In this document: positions 8,204-17,619 of the stretch, piece after piece
Layout of the letters: every line of letters begins with the position of its first letter
How positions within the stretch are numbered: the stretch's first letter is position 1
NCBI RefSeq assembly: GCF_001428255.1
Contig: NZ_LMRW01000002.1
Span: forward strand, 122,256 to 186,255
Origin: Agromyces sp. Soil535
GTDB taxonomy: Bacteria > Actinomycetota > Actinomycetes > Actinomycetales > Microbacteriaceae
Reading direction: 5' to 3'
DNA: 64,000 nucleotides
Notes under the pieces: model-generated
The model's input: the letters and a program-made list of their open reading frames with translations, nothing else
What the model was told of the DNA's origin: nothing
Databases searched by the model: none
Made by a program: the position numbers and the translations under genes

Positions 8204-9919
8204 TCAGGCCTCGTCGCGGTGCTCGCCGCGCAGCTCCATGCTGATCTGGTCGGCGTCGAGCGTCTCGAGGGCGCCGGTCAGCACCGAACCGCTGAACGTG
8301 CCGTCGTCGCGTGCAGCCAGCAGGGCCTCGCGTTGGGCCTCGATGATGTCCAGCCGCAACGCGCGGTACAGCTCCCGGTCGCCGGCCGGGTCGCGGTCGC
8401 CGTGCTGTGCGTCCTCCCCGGCGCGCGCCTCCCGGTGCTCGCGCACGACGTCGTCGGCGACGCCGCGGAGCATCTCGAGGAGCTCTGTGCGCTCCGCCTT
8501 TGCCGCCTCGTGGTCCACGCCGGCGGGCTTCGCGAGCCGCACGATCCACGGCAGCGTCCCGCCCTGGATGATCAGCGATCCCGCCGCGACGAGGAACGCG
8601 ATGAAGATGACGAGCGAGCGGTCTGGCGTGTCCTGCGGCAGTGTCTGCGCGGCGGCGAGGGTGACCGCACCCCGCATGCCCGCCCAGACGATCACGGTGC
8701 CCTCGCGCCACCCGAGGGGCTTGGCCATGAAGTAGTCGATGTCGGCGACCTTGCGCCGGATCCGGGCCTCGAACCGCTGCCGCGACTCCGGGGAGAGGGC
8801 GCGTCCCGGCTTCCCCTTGCGCGGCCCGCCTCGCCGCTCGGGAGCGACAGCCTCGCCGGAACCTGCCCGGTCGAGCCGCTCCTGGTACGCCGTGAGCTGC
8901 GGCTTGATGCTCGCCCCCCGGAGTGAGATGCGGCGCTGGAGCCTGAGCATCGGAAACACGAAGAGCGCGCGAACGACGAGCACGGCGAGGAGCGTGACCG
9001 CCGCCACCCGCGCGCCGAGCTCGATGCCCCGCGTCTCGTTCGTCAGGTCGCCGAGGAGCGCCGACATCTCAAGCCCCATCACGAGGAAGACCGCGCCCTC
9101 GAGGATGAGCTCGATCGTGCGCCAGTTCTGCACGTCTGACGTGCGGTGCTGCGGCGAGAGGCTGCGGATGGCGCCGCGCCCGGTCACGAGCCCCGCGACC
9201 ACGGCGGCGACGAGGCCGGACGCTCCGAGCGCCTCGCTCGGCACGGCGGCGACGAACGGCACGGCGAACGAGATGACGGTGTTCACCGTGGCATCCGTCA
9301 CCCTGGACCGGACCCACAGGTTGCCCTTGCCCACGAGGTACCCGATCACGACCGCGACGGCGACGGCGAACACGAAGTCGCCGAGGACCTCCCAGAAGGT
9401 GACGGTCGCAGCGGTCGCGGCGATCGCCGAGCGCAGGAGCACCAGCGCCGTCGCATCGTTCAGCAGGCTCTCGCCCTCGAGCACCGTGACGACGCGTGGC
9501 GTCACGCCCACGCGCTTGACGATCGACGTCGCCACGGCATCGGTCGGGCTCACGATCGCGCCCAGGGCGATGCCGGCCGCGAGGCTGATGCCGGGCACCA
9601 GCCACGTGAAGAGCAGGCCGAGGGCCGCCGAGCTCACGACCACGAGCGCGATCGACAGCCCGCTGATCGCGCCGAACTCGCGGCGGAACTCCATGGACGG
9701 CATCGACACCGACGCGGAGTAGAGCAGCGGCGGGAGCACGCCCGCGATGATCCACTCGGGGTCGATCTCGATGTCGGGAACGAACGGCAGGAAGCTCACG
9801 AGGATGCCGACGATCACGAGCAGAAGCGGCGCGGACACCCCGACCCTCGGGCCGATCGCGGTGGCGGCGGCGATGCCGAGCAGGCCGAGCACGCCGACGA
9901 CCAGGAGCTCCACCGACAC
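8204..9919 (-). CDS. Na+/H+ antiporter, CPA1 family
   Basis: A 571-residue CPA1 antiporter. Helices cover about residues 1-350, with the ion-site motif [14 protein letters not shown] and [15 protein letters not shown] basic cytosolic insert ([20 protein letters not shown]) precedes a further membrane stretch with [13 protein letters not shown], and the tail is rich in Asp, Glu and Arg. The GTG at 9919 is chosen over an upstream ATG because GGGGAGG lies about 5 nt before it and the protein then begins directly with helix 1 ([13 protein letters not shown]). Role: sodium/proton exchange at the membrane, parallel to the antiporter at 5432. Confidence 0.92.
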   Translation of the reverse strand: MSVELLVVGVLGLLGIAAATAIGPRVGVSAPLLLVIVGILVSFLPFVPDIEIDPEWIIAGVLPPLLYSASVSMPSMEFRREFGAISGLSIALVVVSSAALGLLFTWLVPGISLAAGIALGAIVSPTDAVATSIVKRVGVTPRVVTVLEGESLLNDATALVLLRSAIAATAATVTFWEVLGDFVFAVAVAVVIGYLVGKGNLWVRSRVTDATVNTVISFAVPFVAAVPSEALGASGLVAAVVAGLVTGRGAIRSLSPQHRTSDVQNWRTIELILEGAVFLVMGLEMSALLGDLTNETRGIELGARVAAVTLLAVLVVRALFVFPMLRLQRRISLRGASIKPQLTAYQERLDRAGSGEAVAPERRGGPRKGKPGRALSPESRQRFEARIRRKVADIDYFMAKPLGWREGTVIVWAGMRGAVTLAAAQTLPQDTPDRSLVIFIAFLVAAGSLIIQGGTLPWIVRLAKPAGVDHEAAKAERTELLEMLRGVADDVVREHREARAGEDAQHGDRDPAGDRELYRALRLDIIEAQREALLAARDDGTFSGSVLTGALETLDADQISMELRGEHRDEA

Positions 9920-10149
9920 ACCTCCCCGACCGACCTGCCGCCAAGTCTGGCGCATCGCGCCACCGGGGCGCGACGCGGCATCCCGTCAGCAATCACGGCG
10001 CTCACAGCGAAGTCACAGCGGGGAGGCGTGTGATGCGGAACAGTGCGGGGCCGTCACTGGTTTTCTCTGGTGACGTCGCGCATCCGCCCCCCGGATCGTC
10101 CGCGCTGTCGAGGCGCCGCAGCCAGCGTCGCCCGAGAAGGAGGAACGAA

Positions 10150-10629
10150 GTGCCACAGGACTACCGCAAGACTCCCGAGGCGGTCGCCCGCCTCACCCCC
10201 CAGCAGTACCACGTCACACAGGAGGACGGGACCGAGCCCGCGTTCCGCAACCAGTACTGGAACAACCACGAGCCGGGCATCTACGTCGACATCGTCTCGG
10301 GGCAGCCGCTGTTCGCCTCGACCGACAAGTACGACAGCCGGTCGGGATGGCCGAGCTTCACGCGGCCCATCGAGCCCGGGGCCGTCACCGAGAAGGTCGA
10401 CCGCTCGCTGTGGATGAAGCGCACCGAGGTGCGATCGTCAAGCGCCGACAGCCACCTCGGCCACGTCTTCGACGACGGGCCCGCGGACGCCGGCGGCCTG
10501 CGGTACTGCATGAACTCGGCCGCGATGCACTTCGTCCCCCTCGCCGAGCTCGAGAAGCAGGGCTATGGGGAGTATCGCGCACTGTTCACGACGGATGCCG
10601 CGGCATCCGAGAAGGAGGACGCATCATGA
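10150..10629 (+). CDS. msrB: Peptide-methionine (R)-S-oxide reductase
   Basis: A 159-residue MsrB that reduces the R-sulfoxide of oxidised methionine in proteins. GWPSF (in [14 protein letters not shown]), [11 protein letters not shown] and [11 protein letters not shown] are present; the Cys in RYCMNS is the catalytic residue. The four zinc-binding cysteines of many MsrB proteins are missing: the usual CxxC positions read SGQP and SSAD, so this is the zinc-free subclass. The GTG start follows AGAAGGAGGAACGAA. Its last codons overlap the msrA start in an ATGA junction, so the two are translationally coupled. Confidence 0.95.
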   Translation: MPQDYRKTPEAVARLTPQQYHVTQEDGTEPAFRNQYWNNHEPGIYVDIVSGQPLFASTDKYDSRSGWPSFTRPIEPGAVTEKVDRSLWMKRTEVRSSSADSHLGHVFDDGPADAGGLRYCMNSAAMHFVPLAELEKQGYGEYRALFTTDAAASEKEDAS

Positions 10630-11171
10630 CGACGCCCGGCACCGTGACGCACATCCCCGGCACCGAGACCGCCGTGCTCGCGGGCGGCTGCTTCTGGGGC
10701 ATGGAGGACCTGATCCGCAAGCGCCCCGGCGTGATCGACACGCGCGTCGGCTACACCGGCGGCAACGTGCCGAACGCGACGTACCGCAACCACGGTTCGC
10801 ACGCCGAGGCGATCGAGATCGTGTTCGACCCGTCGAATGAGTCGTTCCGCGACCTGCTGGAGTTCTTCTTCCAGATCCACGACCCGTCGACGAGGAATCG
10901 CCAGGGCAACGACATCGGCACGAGCTACCGTTCGGCGATCTTCCCGACGACGCCCGAGCAGGAGGTCACGGCGTACGAGACCATCGCCGACGTCGACGCG
11001 TCCGGCCTCTGGCCGGGCCCTGCGACCACCGAGGTCTCCCCCGCCGGCGACTTCTGGGAGGCGGAGCCCGAGCACCAGGACTACCTGGAGCGGTACCCCT
11101 ACGGGTACACGTGCCACTACGTGCGCCCCGGTTGGAAGCTGCCGAAGCGCGACCAGGAGCCCGTGGCGTAG
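10626..11171 (+). CDS. msrA: Peptide-methionine (S)-S-oxide reductase
   Basis: A 181-residue MsrA, the stereospecific partner of MsrB, reducing methionine-S-sulfoxide in proteins and free form. The catalytic [10 protein letters not shown] motif is near residue 20, followed by the family motif [30 protein letters not shown]. It begins inside the msrB stop codon (ATGA overlap), so both repair enzymes should be made together under oxidative stress. A strong hairpin directly after the stop ends the operon. Length matches the short MsrA form. Confidence 0.95.
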   Translation: MTTPGTVTHIPGTETAVLAGGCFWGMEDLIRKRPGVIDTRVGYTGGNVPNATYRNHGSHAEAIEIVFDPSNESFRDLLEFFFQIHDPSTRNRQGNDIGTSYRSAIFPTTPEQEVTAYETIADVDASGLWPGPATTEVSPAGDFWEAEPEHQDYLERYPYGYTCHYVRPGWKLPKRDQEPVA

Positions 11172-11176
11172 GAGAT

Positions 11177-11214
11177 CGGATGCCCCGGCGGACTGCGGTC
11201 CGCCGGGGCATCCG
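11177..11214 (+). terminator. Rho-independent-type terminator after msrBA
   Basis: A perfect 16-bp stem (11177-11192 with 11199-11214) and a 6-nt loop, 5 nt after the msrA stop. No long T-run follows, as is usual in high-GC actinobacteria. Confidence 0.8.
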
Positions 11215-11260
11215 TCTGTGCGACCCGCCTCAATGGACGCCCAACGGGGGCGACCCGGGG

Positions 11261-12064
11261 TCAGCGAGCGACGACGCCCCGGACCGCCCAGGCCCGCGCG
11301 ACGAGCGCGATGGAGCCGTCGGGCTCGGTCGGCACGAGCTCGCGCAGCCGCTCACGCAATCGGTCGCGGGCGGTCTCGTCGAGCGACATCGCGTAGGCGG
11401 GCGCGACGCCCTGGCCCCCGAGGAACGGCGTCCAGTAGTCGTCGAAGTCCTCGAACCGGGTCGGCACCTCGATGGAGCCGGCCTCGGCGTCGACGAGGCC
11501 CGCGCTCGCGAACCGCCACGTGAGGCCCTCGGGGGTGAAGTCCTCGAACCGCGGGCCCTCGTCCAGCGCCGACGCCCGCGGATCGAGCTCGGACGCGGCC
11601 TGCCAGAACCACTGCATGAGCTCCATGCGTCCGGCGTAGTCCCACACGTACCCGCCGATCACGCCGCCGTCGACCGCGACGCGCGACATCTCGGCGAGCG
11701 CGGTGTCGAGATCGGGCAGGAAGTTCAGCACGAGGCCCGACACCACGGCATCGAAGGTCGCGTCGTCGAGCGGGAGCGCGGCGGCATCCGCTCGGTGGAA
11801 CGTCACGCGGCTGCCGAGCTCGCCGACCGCCGTCTCGAGGAACCCCTCGGACTTCTCGACGCCGTCGACGGAGGTCGGCGCGCACGTGGCGAGGATCGCC
11901 GCGCTCAGCGCGCCGGTGCCGCAGCCGACGTCGAGCCAGCGCAGCCCGGTCGGTACGCGCAGCCACTGGAGGAACCGAGGAGCCACCTGCCTGCTCCACC
12001 GCCCCACGTACCGCTCGTATGCGGGGCCCTGCTCCCACGTGTCCGGCACCGGATCGTGAGCCAT
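11261..12064 (-). CDS. Class I SAM-dependent methyltransferase
   Basis: A 267-residue Rossmann-fold methyltransferase. Motif I is LRWLDVGCGTGALSAAI (about residues 40-56), followed by VDGVEKSEGFLE (motif II) and FDAVVSGLVLNFLPD. The opening DTWEQGPAYERYVGRWSRQV resembles the UbiE/Methyltransf_11 type acting on small metabolites or lipids. The ATG at 12064 is preferred to an upstream TTG; a TACGGT box lies 5 nt upstream. It converges on msrA and is followed by nothing co-directional within 60 nt. The substrate cannot be told. Confidence 0.82.
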   Translation of the reverse strand: MAHDPVPDTWEQGPAYERYVGRWSRQVAPRFLQWLRVPTGLRWLDVGCGTGALSAAILATCAPTSVDGVEKSEGFLETAVGELGSRVTFHRADAAALPLDDATFDAVVSGLVLNFLPDLDTALAEMSRVAVDGGVIGGYVWDYAGRMELMQWFWQAASELDPRASALDEGPRFEDFTPEGLTWRFASAGLVDAEAGSIEVPTRFEDFDDYWTPFLGGQGVAPAYAMSLDETARDRLRERLRELVPTEPDGSIALVARAWAVRGVVAR

Positions 12065-12126
12065 GCTCAACCGTACCGCGATCCGGCCGGGAACGGTCGG
12101 GCGCGGTCAGGCGTGGTCAGGCGCGG

Positions 12127-12921
12127 TCATGCCGGGATGCCGAGCCCGTCGAGCGCGTCCTGCACGATGGTGAGGCCGTCGAGACCGGGCATCCCGCTGA
12201 TGCTGTCGTCGACCTTGCGTGCAGCCCGGCGCCCCTCCGGCCCGCTCATGAGGTGAGTCATGACGTGCCGCACGTCATCGGTCGAGTTGATGCTCGAGCC
12301 GACGGGCGCCCAGAACCGGCTGAGCGCGAACCGCGTGATCTTCTGCGCCTTCGTGCTCGCCGCCAGCCGGTCGCGCGCCTGCGAGGTGTAGAACGCGACG
12401 TGACGCGCCTCCTGCTTCGCGATGCGGCGAAGCAGTTCGGCGAGCACGGGATGCTCCTCCAGCTCCGCCATGCGCTGGTAGGCGGTGATCGCCGACCATT
12501 CGTTCGCCGCGCCCCACGTCATGTGCACCGCGACGAAGTCGGAACCGACGAGCGAGCCCAGCACGGATTGCTTGATCGGGTCGAGGCGGTCCTTCCAGCC
12601 GAGCTTCAGCCGGCTCGCCTTGAGGGCGTCGTAGTCGACCGTGATGTCATGCATGGCGAGCACCGCAGCGAGCGCCTCGCCGTGCCAGAACTCCTCGCGG
12701 TTCCACATCGTCATGAACGCGCTGACGTCGGCCTCCCGGTGCGAGGGGGTGGTCAGCAGGTCGCGCGTGTAGCAGACGGTGTGATACTCGACGTCGGCCA
12801 TGTAGCGGAGCGTGCGTAGCGCGCCCGCGAGCAGCGGGTGGTCGCGGAAGTCCTCGAGGTCGAGGTCGTCCCAGTGCACGCTCACGGATGTCGCGGTGTA
12901 CCTGTCGATGTCGAACGCCAC
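12127..12921 (-). CDS. Ferritin-like di-iron domain protein (acyl-ACP desaturase-like)
   Basis: A 264-residue all-helical protein. NREEFWHGEALAAV carries an ExxH di-iron ligand pair and KQEARHVAFYTSQARDRL carries the second ExxH-type pair; an intermediate Glu lies in AANEWSAITAYQRM. This spacing fits the four-helix ferritin/desaturase superfamily, so a di-iron oxidase or oxygenase is likely, but the substrate is unknown. The GTG at 12921 (VAFDIDRYTA) has AGGGAAGGGG upstream and is preferred to a TTG at 12951. It lies 30 nt after its paralogue (12952-13767) in one operon. Confidence 0.75.
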   Translation of the reverse strand: MAFDIDRYTATSVSVHWDDLDLEDFRDHPLLAGALRTLRYMADVEYHTVCYTRDLLTTPSHREADVSAFMTMWNREEFWHGEALAAVLAMHDITVDYDALKASRLKLGWKDRLDPIKQSVLGSLVGSDFVAVHMTWGAANEWSAITAYQRMAELEEHPVLAELLRRIAKQEARHVAFYTSQARDRLAASTKAQKITRFALSRFWAPVGSSINSTDDVRHVMTHLMSGPEGRRAARKVDDSISGMPGLDGLTIVQDALDGLGIPA

Positions 12922-12951
12922 GCGAGCCCCTTCCCTCCGCGGTCCATGCAA

Positions 12952-13767
12952 TCAGGCCGCGGGTCCGCCCGCGAGGCCTCTGAGGACGGATGCCGCGGCG
13001 CGCCGGTCGAGTCCCGGCAGATCCGCGATGTCGCGCTCGAGACGAGCGGCGAGCACGTCTCCTTCGGATCCGCCGAACACGAACCGCACGAGATCGTCGC
13101 GGTCGTCCCGTCCGAGCACGGTCGATCCGAGCGGCCATACGGTGCGTGCGAGTTCGCGCCGTGCGAGCCCGGCGGCCTTCGGCGAGGCCGCCAGTCGCCG
13201 GCTCGCCTCCTCCTGGAAGAAGCGGGTGTGCCGCTCCTTCACGTCGAGGATCCGGCGCAGCACCGCGTCGAGCGCGTCGTTCGCGGATGCGCGGGCCACG
13301 CGCTCGTATGCCGCACGGAGCATCCAGTCGTCGACGAGGCCGACCGTCATGTGCACTCCGATGACCGGCCAGCCCTGCGCGAAGCCGGCGAGCGCACGGC
13401 GCACGGGCCCTCGACCGGCGGATGCCGCGCGGCGGTGAGTTCCCGCATCGGATGCCGCGCCAGACCATCCGCGTGGCGCGCCGCCGTTCGCCGCCACGAT
13501 CGCCCGCAGGGCGTCGGCGATCCAGAACTTCTCGTACGCCCAGGTCACGAGGAACGCCGTGACGCGGGCGTCCTTGTGGGTCGGCGTAACCAGCACGTTC
13601 CGCAGGTGCGCCATCGTGGCGCCCTCGAGGACGGCGAGCGCGTCGAGCACGCGCACGACGTCACCACGGAGCGGCGCGGCGGCGTACCGCGTGAGGTCGA
13701 GGTCGTCGCGCAGGCTGCCCTGTGCCGTGCGGGCGAACTCCCGCACGTCGAAGGCCGCCGGCTCCAT
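12952..13767 (-). CDS. Ferritin-like paralogue with degraded metal site
   Basis: A 271-residue paralogue of the downstream gene, alignable over its whole length (compare THKDARVTAFLVTWAYEKFW here with SHREADVSAFMTMWNREEFW there). The first ligand motif is altered: the His of EEFWH is lost (EKFWIAD), and the middle-helix Glu reads Asp in VDDWMLRAAYERV. The second motif VKERHTRFF keeps Glu and His. It may therefore bind no iron, or one iron, and act as a structural partner of the intact paralogue. The ATG at 13767 follows GAGGAGGACGCGA. It is divergent from the LAL regulator at 13885. Confidence 0.72.
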   Translation of the reverse strand: MEPAAFDVREFARTAQGSLRDDLDLTRYAAAPLRGDVVRVLDALAVLEGATMAHLRNVLVTPTHKDARVTAFLVTWAYEKFWIADALRAIVAANGGAPRGWSGAASDAGTHRRAASAGRGPVRRALAGFAQGWPVIGVHMTVGLVDDWMLRAAYERVARASANDALDAVLRRILDVKERHTRFFQEEASRRLAASPKAAGLARRELARTVWPLGSTVLGRDDRDDLVRFVFGGSEGDVLAARLERDIADLPGLDRRAAASVLRGLAGGPAA

Positions 13768-13872
13768 TCGCGTCCTCCTCGTCCCTCCGGCCTACGATAC
13801 CCTCGTGGTCTCCGCCCGCTGTCGGCCCCGCATGGGGGACACGCGGTTGTTGAGGGCCTCACGGCGCATCAC

Positions 13873-13878
13873 TAGGCT
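13873..13878 (+). promoter_or_regulatory. -10 box (TAGGCT) of LAL regulator gene
   Basis: TAGGCT ends 6 nt before the GTG start at 13885 with no ribosome site between, so transcription probably starts at or next to the start codon. Confidence 0.45.
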
Positions 13879-13884
13879 TCGAGC

Positions 13885-16134
13885 GTGTTCGAGGAAATTC
13901 CGGGGGGGATCACGTCGGAAGTCGAGCTCGATCTCCTGCTGCTCGACGCGAAGCTGTCAGTCCCGGAGCCTCCGGCCCGTGGCTCCGTCAGTCGCGCGGC
14001 GCTCATCGACTCGGCTCGTTCGAGCGAGCGGCGGGTGGTGGGCGTCACCGCGCCGGCGGGGTACGGCAAGTCGACCCTGCTGACCGAGTGGGCCCATGCC
14101 GAGGAACGTCCCGTGGGATGGGTGTCGCTGGACCGGTTCGACGACGATCCGGGGGCGTTGCTCACCCTGCTCGCCTCCGCGTTCGCCCGGATCACGCCGG
14201 GGATGGACCACCTGCCCGTCGACGTGCGCGGCCACGGATTCTCCGCGCTCGGACGTGCAGCGCCGCTGCTCGCCTCCGCATTCCGGGCCTCCCCCGCGCC
14301 ATTCGTGCTGATGCTCGACGACCTCCATGAGATCCGGTCGCCCGCATGCCAAGACGTGCTGAGCATCGTGCTGGCGGGAGTTCCGCACGGCTCCCAGGTG
14401 GTGGCGGCGAGCCGTGCCGAACAGCCGCACCTGCCGCGCCTCCGGGCGTCGGGTGATGCGCTGGAGATCACGGCGTCCGAGCTGGCCCTCGACGCCGCCG
14501 GCGCCAGGCAGATCTTCGCCGAAGCGCAGGTCAGCCTCAGCGCCGACGATGCCGCCGAAGTCGTCGAACGCACGGAGGGATGGCCCGTCGGGCTCTTCCT
14601 GGCCGCCGCCATCGCCCGTGACAGCGGTGATGATCCGCTCTCGGTGTCCGGTGACGACCGGTACGTGGCCGACTACCTCTATCGCGAATCCCTGGCCAAG
14701 CTCACCGAGCAGCAGCAGCGATTCCTCCGCCGCACCGCCGTGCTCGACAGGTTCTCCGCGTCGCTGTGCGACGCCCTGCTCGGCAGCAGCGATGCGCAGG
14801 AGATGCTGCGGGAGCTGGAGGCGTCGAACGTGTTCCTCGTCCCCCTCGACCGTCACCGCGAGTGGTACCGTTACCATTCCCTGTTCCGCGAGTTCCTGCT
14901 CGGCGAGCTCCGGCGCGTCGAACCCGATGCGATCGCCGACCTGCATCTCGAGGCGGCGGACTGGTTCGAGGAGAACGGCTCACCGGCGATGGCGATCGAG
15001 CACCTGCTCGACAACTCGACGGAGCGGATCAGGGCGACCCACCTGGTCGCGACGGTTGCGCTCGCGACCTATCAGGCGGGCCAGCTGACCACGCTGCAGC
15101 GGTGGTTCTCCGCGCTCGGCGACCCCGCGATCGCGGCGTACCCGCCGCTCGCCGTCCTCGCGGGCTGGATCAGCGCCCTCACCGGGCACACCGACGACGC
15201 CGACCGGTGGGCGGCCGTGCTCGAGGCCGCGTCGTACGATGGGACGCCCGCCGACGGCTCCGCGTCGTTCGCCTCCGCGCGCGCGATGCTCCGAGCCATG
15301 ATGTGCGCGGATGGACCGGAGCGTGCGCTCGCCGACGCCGGGTTCGCGGTCGCGGCCGAGCCGACGTGGAGCCCGTGGCGCGACCAGGCGTTCGCCCTCC
15401 TCGGGGAGGCGCTGCTCCTCGCGGGCGACGCCGACCAGGCGGAGGCCGCGTTCGCGGAATGCTCGGTCACGGCCGCCGCAAGGGACAGCAGCGTGCTCGT
15501 CGTCAGTGAGTCCGAGCTCGCGGTGATGGCGATGGATCACGGCCGATGGGCGGAGGCCGCAGACCACGTGCAGACGGCGCTCGCGACGATCGAGCAGCAT
15601 CGGATGCACGACTACGCCACTGCGGTGCTCGCCTTCGCGGAGGCGGCGCGACTCGCCGTCCATAGAGGCGACCTCGTCGATGCGCATCGCCAGCTGACCA
15701 GGGCGATGCGGGCACGGCCGACGTGCACGTACGCGATCCCCTTCATCGCCGTGCGCGTGCGCCTGCAACTCGCGAAGGTGTACTGGACGCTTGCCGACCA
15801 CGCGACGGCCCGTCACCTGCTGCGCGAGGCGGACGACATCCTGCTGTACCGGCCGGCGCTCGGCACTCTCGTCGACGACGTGTCCGACTTCCGCGAGTTC
15901 GTGTCGTCGATCGAGCACCCCGGGTCGGCCGGCGGTCCTCCGCTCACGCCCGCCGAGCTCCGGCTGCTCCCCTACCTGCAGACGCACCTGTCGATCCGCG
16001 AGATCGGCGATCGGCTCTTCGTCTCGCGCAACACCGTGAGCTCCGAGGTCGGCTCGATCTACCGCAAGCTGGGCGTGTCGGCGCGCAGCGAGGCGGTCGA
16101 GCGCGCGATGGCGCTGGGCCTGCTCGGGGCGTAG
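13885..16134 (+). CDS. LAL-type LuxR family regulator (MalT-like ATPase)
   Basis: A 749-residue large ATP-binding LuxR regulator. A Walker A motif APAGYGKST is at about residues 56-64, and a Walker B-like VLMLDDLHEI is near residue 145. A helical, TPR-like middle domain runs to about residue 670. The C-terminal LuxR helix-turn-helix is LTPAELRLLPYLQTHLSIRE through FVSRNTVSSEVGSIYRKLG. Such proteins are MalT-like activators switched on by an inducer and ATP. The start GTG fits the leaderless TAGGCT promoter. Neighbours (ferritin-like operon, divergent; CMD and SHOCT cluster downstream) are candidate targets, which is inference. Confidence 0.9.
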   Translation: MFEEIPGGITSEVELDLLLLDAKLSVPEPPARGSVSRAALIDSARSSERRVVGVTAPAGYGKSTLLTEWAHAEERPVGWVSLDRFDDDPGALLTLLASAFARITPGMDHLPVDVRGHGFSALGRAAPLLASAFRASPAPFVLMLDDLHEIRSPACQDVLSIVLAGVPHGSQVVAASRAEQPHLPRLRASGDALEITASELALDAAGARQIFAEAQVSLSADDAAEVVERTEGWPVGLFLAAAIARDSGDDPLSVSGDDRYVADYLYRESLAKLTEQQQRFLRRTAVLDRFSASLCDALLGSSDAQEMLRELEASNVFLVPLDRHREWYRYHSLFREFLLGELRRVEPDAIADLHLEAADWFEENGSPAMAIEHLLDNSTERIRATHLVATVALATYQAGQLTTLQRWFSALGDPAIAAYPPLAVLAGWISALTGHTDDADRWAAVLEAASYDGTPADGSASFASARAMLRAMMCADGPERALADAGFAVAAEPTWSPWRDQAFALLGEALLLAGDADQAEAAFAECSVTAAARDSSVLVVSESELAVMAMDHGRWAEAADHVQTALATIEQHRMHDYATAVLAFAEAARLAVHRGDLVDAHRQLTRAMRARPTCTYAIPFIAVRVRLQLAKVYWTLADHATARHLLREADDILLYRPALGTLVDDVSDFREFVSSIEHPGSAGGPPLTPAELRLLPYLQTHLSIREIGDRLFVSRNTVSSEVGSIYRKLGVSARSEAVERAMALGLLGA

Positions 16135-16139
16135 CCCCG

Positions 16140-16481
16140 TCAGGCGTCGCCGAATGCGGGCTGCGGGTCGTCGAGGTCGTAGCCGAGGGCCATGGCGACC
16201 TTCGGGGCCGCCGCCACCACGAGAGGAAGCCCGACCACGGGGATGATGCCGACCAGCACATCGACGATCTCGGCCGGCGTGGCCCCGGCGCTCACCGCGG
16301 CATCCGCCTGCGAACCGAACGACGGCTCGGCGCCACCTACCGCGACGAGGGCCGCAATCCGCGCGAGCGCCAGCGACCTCGCATCCAGCCCATCGGGCGC
16401 GACGCCGAGGTCGTCGAGGTCGTCCTCCGCGATCCGCTCGTCGTTGATCGCGAGTCGCCGCAGCCGGTCCCTGTAGTCCAC
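16140..16481 (-). CDS. Carboxymuconolactone decarboxylase-like (AhpD fold) protein
   Basis: A 113-residue helical protein of the carboxymuconolactone decarboxylase family: LDARSLALARIAALVAVGG, then ADAAVSAGATPAEIVDVLVG and VVAAAPKVAMALG. There is no CxxC, so it is not an AhpD-type peroxidase; its activity is open. The GTG at 16481 follows an excellent GGAAGGAGG site. It shares a 24-nt upstream element with the divergent gene at 16739 (16543-16663), implying common control. Its stop lies 5 nt from the LAL regulator's stop. Confidence 0.8.
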   Translation of the reverse strand: MDYRDRLRRLAINDERIAEDDLDDLGVAPDGLDARSLALARIAALVAVGGAEPSFGSQADAAVSAGATPAEIVDVLVGIIPVVGLPLVVAAAPKVAMALGYDLDDPQPAFGDA

Positions 16482-16542
16482 GGCGACCTCCTTCCACGTC
16501 GAGCGAAGCTACGTCCAAGTGCACGCGCAATCGCGGAAGGGC

Positions 16543-16663
16543 GCATCACGCAGATGGGATGAATCGGGGCATCGGTCGTCCGGCGGCTCGGTCCCGGGGG
16601 CCGCCGACGACCGAGAACCGGGAGCGCGAGCGGTGCGGGCGATTCATCCGATCTGCGTGATGC
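16543..16663. promoter_or_regulatory. Duplicated 24-nt element upstream of two divergent genes
   Basis: Arms at 16543-16566 and 16640-16663 are inverted copies (23 of 24 identical) separated by 73 nt. Read toward each gene, both contain ATTCATCCSATCTGCGTGAT in the same orientation, 62 nt before the CMD start and 75 nt before the SHOCT membrane gene start. This looks like the same promoter or activator site used twice; the flanking LAL regulator is a candidate binder (inference). Confidence 0.7.
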
Positions 16664-16738
16664 GACGTCGATGCCGCGGGCATAGCGTGCGACCAGACGC
16701 CGGCGTCGACCGGCACCTCCTGAGCGAAAGGCCGTGTC

Positions 16739-17131
16739 ATGAACACCTTCTGGGACTTCCTCGTGTGGCTCTTCTGGTTCTACGTCATCATCGCGTGCAT
16801 CTGGATCTTCATCACGATCATCATCGACATCTTCCGCGACCACACGCTGAACGGCTGGATGAAGGCCCTGTGGGTGCTGTTCCTCGTCTTCGTGCCCTTC
16901 CTCGCCGCGTTCATCTACCTGATCGCCCGTGGACGCGGCATGGCGGAGCGAAATGCCGCAAGGGCCATGGATGCGCAGGCCGCGAACGCCGACTACATCC
17001 GCAGCGTGGCGGGCTCGTCAGCTTCCTCGGCCTCTGCGGAGATCGAGAAGGCCAAGCAGTTGCTCGACGCCGGCACTATCTCGCAGGCCGAGTTCGACGC
17101 GCTGAAGGCCAAGGCGCTGCAGGCCTCGTAG
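16739..17131 (+). CDS. PLDc_N/SHOCT domain small membrane protein
   Basis: A 130-residue protein with two N-terminal helices (LVWLFWFYVIIACIWIFITI and LWVLFLVFVPFLAAFIYLIA) of the PLDc_N type. A charged linker (RGRGMAERNAARAMDAQAAN) leads to a C-terminal SHOCT motif, KAKQLLDAGTISQAEFDALK. SHOCT modules are short oligomerisation domains. It heads a three-gene run with 27-nt and 20-nt gaps (DUF6325 and SHOCT proteins follow), and a close paralogue lies at 18130. No enzymatic residues are seen; a membrane stress or scaffold role is a guess. Confidence 0.82.
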   Translation: MNTFWDFLVWLFWFYVIIACIWIFITIIIDIFRDHTLNGWMKALWVLFLVFVPFLAAFIYLIARGRGMAERNAARAMDAQAANADYIRSVAGSSASSASAEIEKAKQLLDAGTISQAEFDALKAKALQAS

Positions 17132-17158
17132 ATTGCGGCCATCAGGGAAAGGCGAACC

Positions 17159-17599
17159 ATGACCGACCTGGAATTCGGGCCCGTCGAGCTCGTCCTGGCG
17201 GCGTTCGAGGGCGATCGGCCGAAGGCGGGCGTGCTCGACGCGATCCTCGACCTCGCGGATGCCGGGACCGTGCGCCTGCTCGACCTCGTGTACGTCACCC
17301 GTTCCGATGATGGCGAGATCGACTGGGTGGAGCTCGACGAAGCCGGCATCGAGATCGGCGAGATCGACCTCGCCGCGAGCGGACTCGCCTCGCACGAGGA
17401 CCTCGAGGAGCTCAGCGGCCGCCTGCCGCTCGGCACGTCGGCGCTCCTGCTCGTCGTCGAGCTCACCTGGGCGAGGGAGCTCGCCTCCCGCCTCTTCGAG
17501 GCCGACGGGTTCGTCGTGGACTCCGTAAGGATCCCGGCACCCGTGGTCAATGCGGTGGTCGAAGAGGCGCGCGCCGCCGGCGCGCTCATCGAGGACTGA
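17159..17599 (+). CDS. DUF6325 family protein
   Basis: A 146-residue acidic protein beginning MTDLEFGPVELVLAAFEG, with ILDLADAGTVRLLDLVYVTR and LLLVVELTWARELASRL. This is the DUF6325 (formerly DUF1269-like) pattern: paired ferredoxin-like halves found in actinobacteria beside SHOCT proteins. No membrane segment or catalytic motif is visible. It lies in the middle of the SHOCT operon, with GGGAAAGG upstream of the ATG. Function unknown; the repeated co-occurrence with SHOCT membrane proteins suggests one functional module. Confidence 0.8.
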   Translation: MTDLEFGPVELVLAAFEGDRPKAGVLDAILDLADAGTVRLLDLVYVTRSDDGEIDWVELDEAGIEIGEIDLAASGLASHEDLEELSGRLPLGTSALLLVVELTWARELASRLFEADGFVVDSVRIPAPVVNAVVEEARAAGALIED

Positions 17600-17619
17600 G
17601 CAAGGAAGGAAACAGACCG

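Noticed and set aside
5432..9919. Recent tandem duplication of Na+/H+ antiporters
   Set aside because: The two proteins share only family motifs and differ in length, tail and orientation, so they are distinct CPA1 members.
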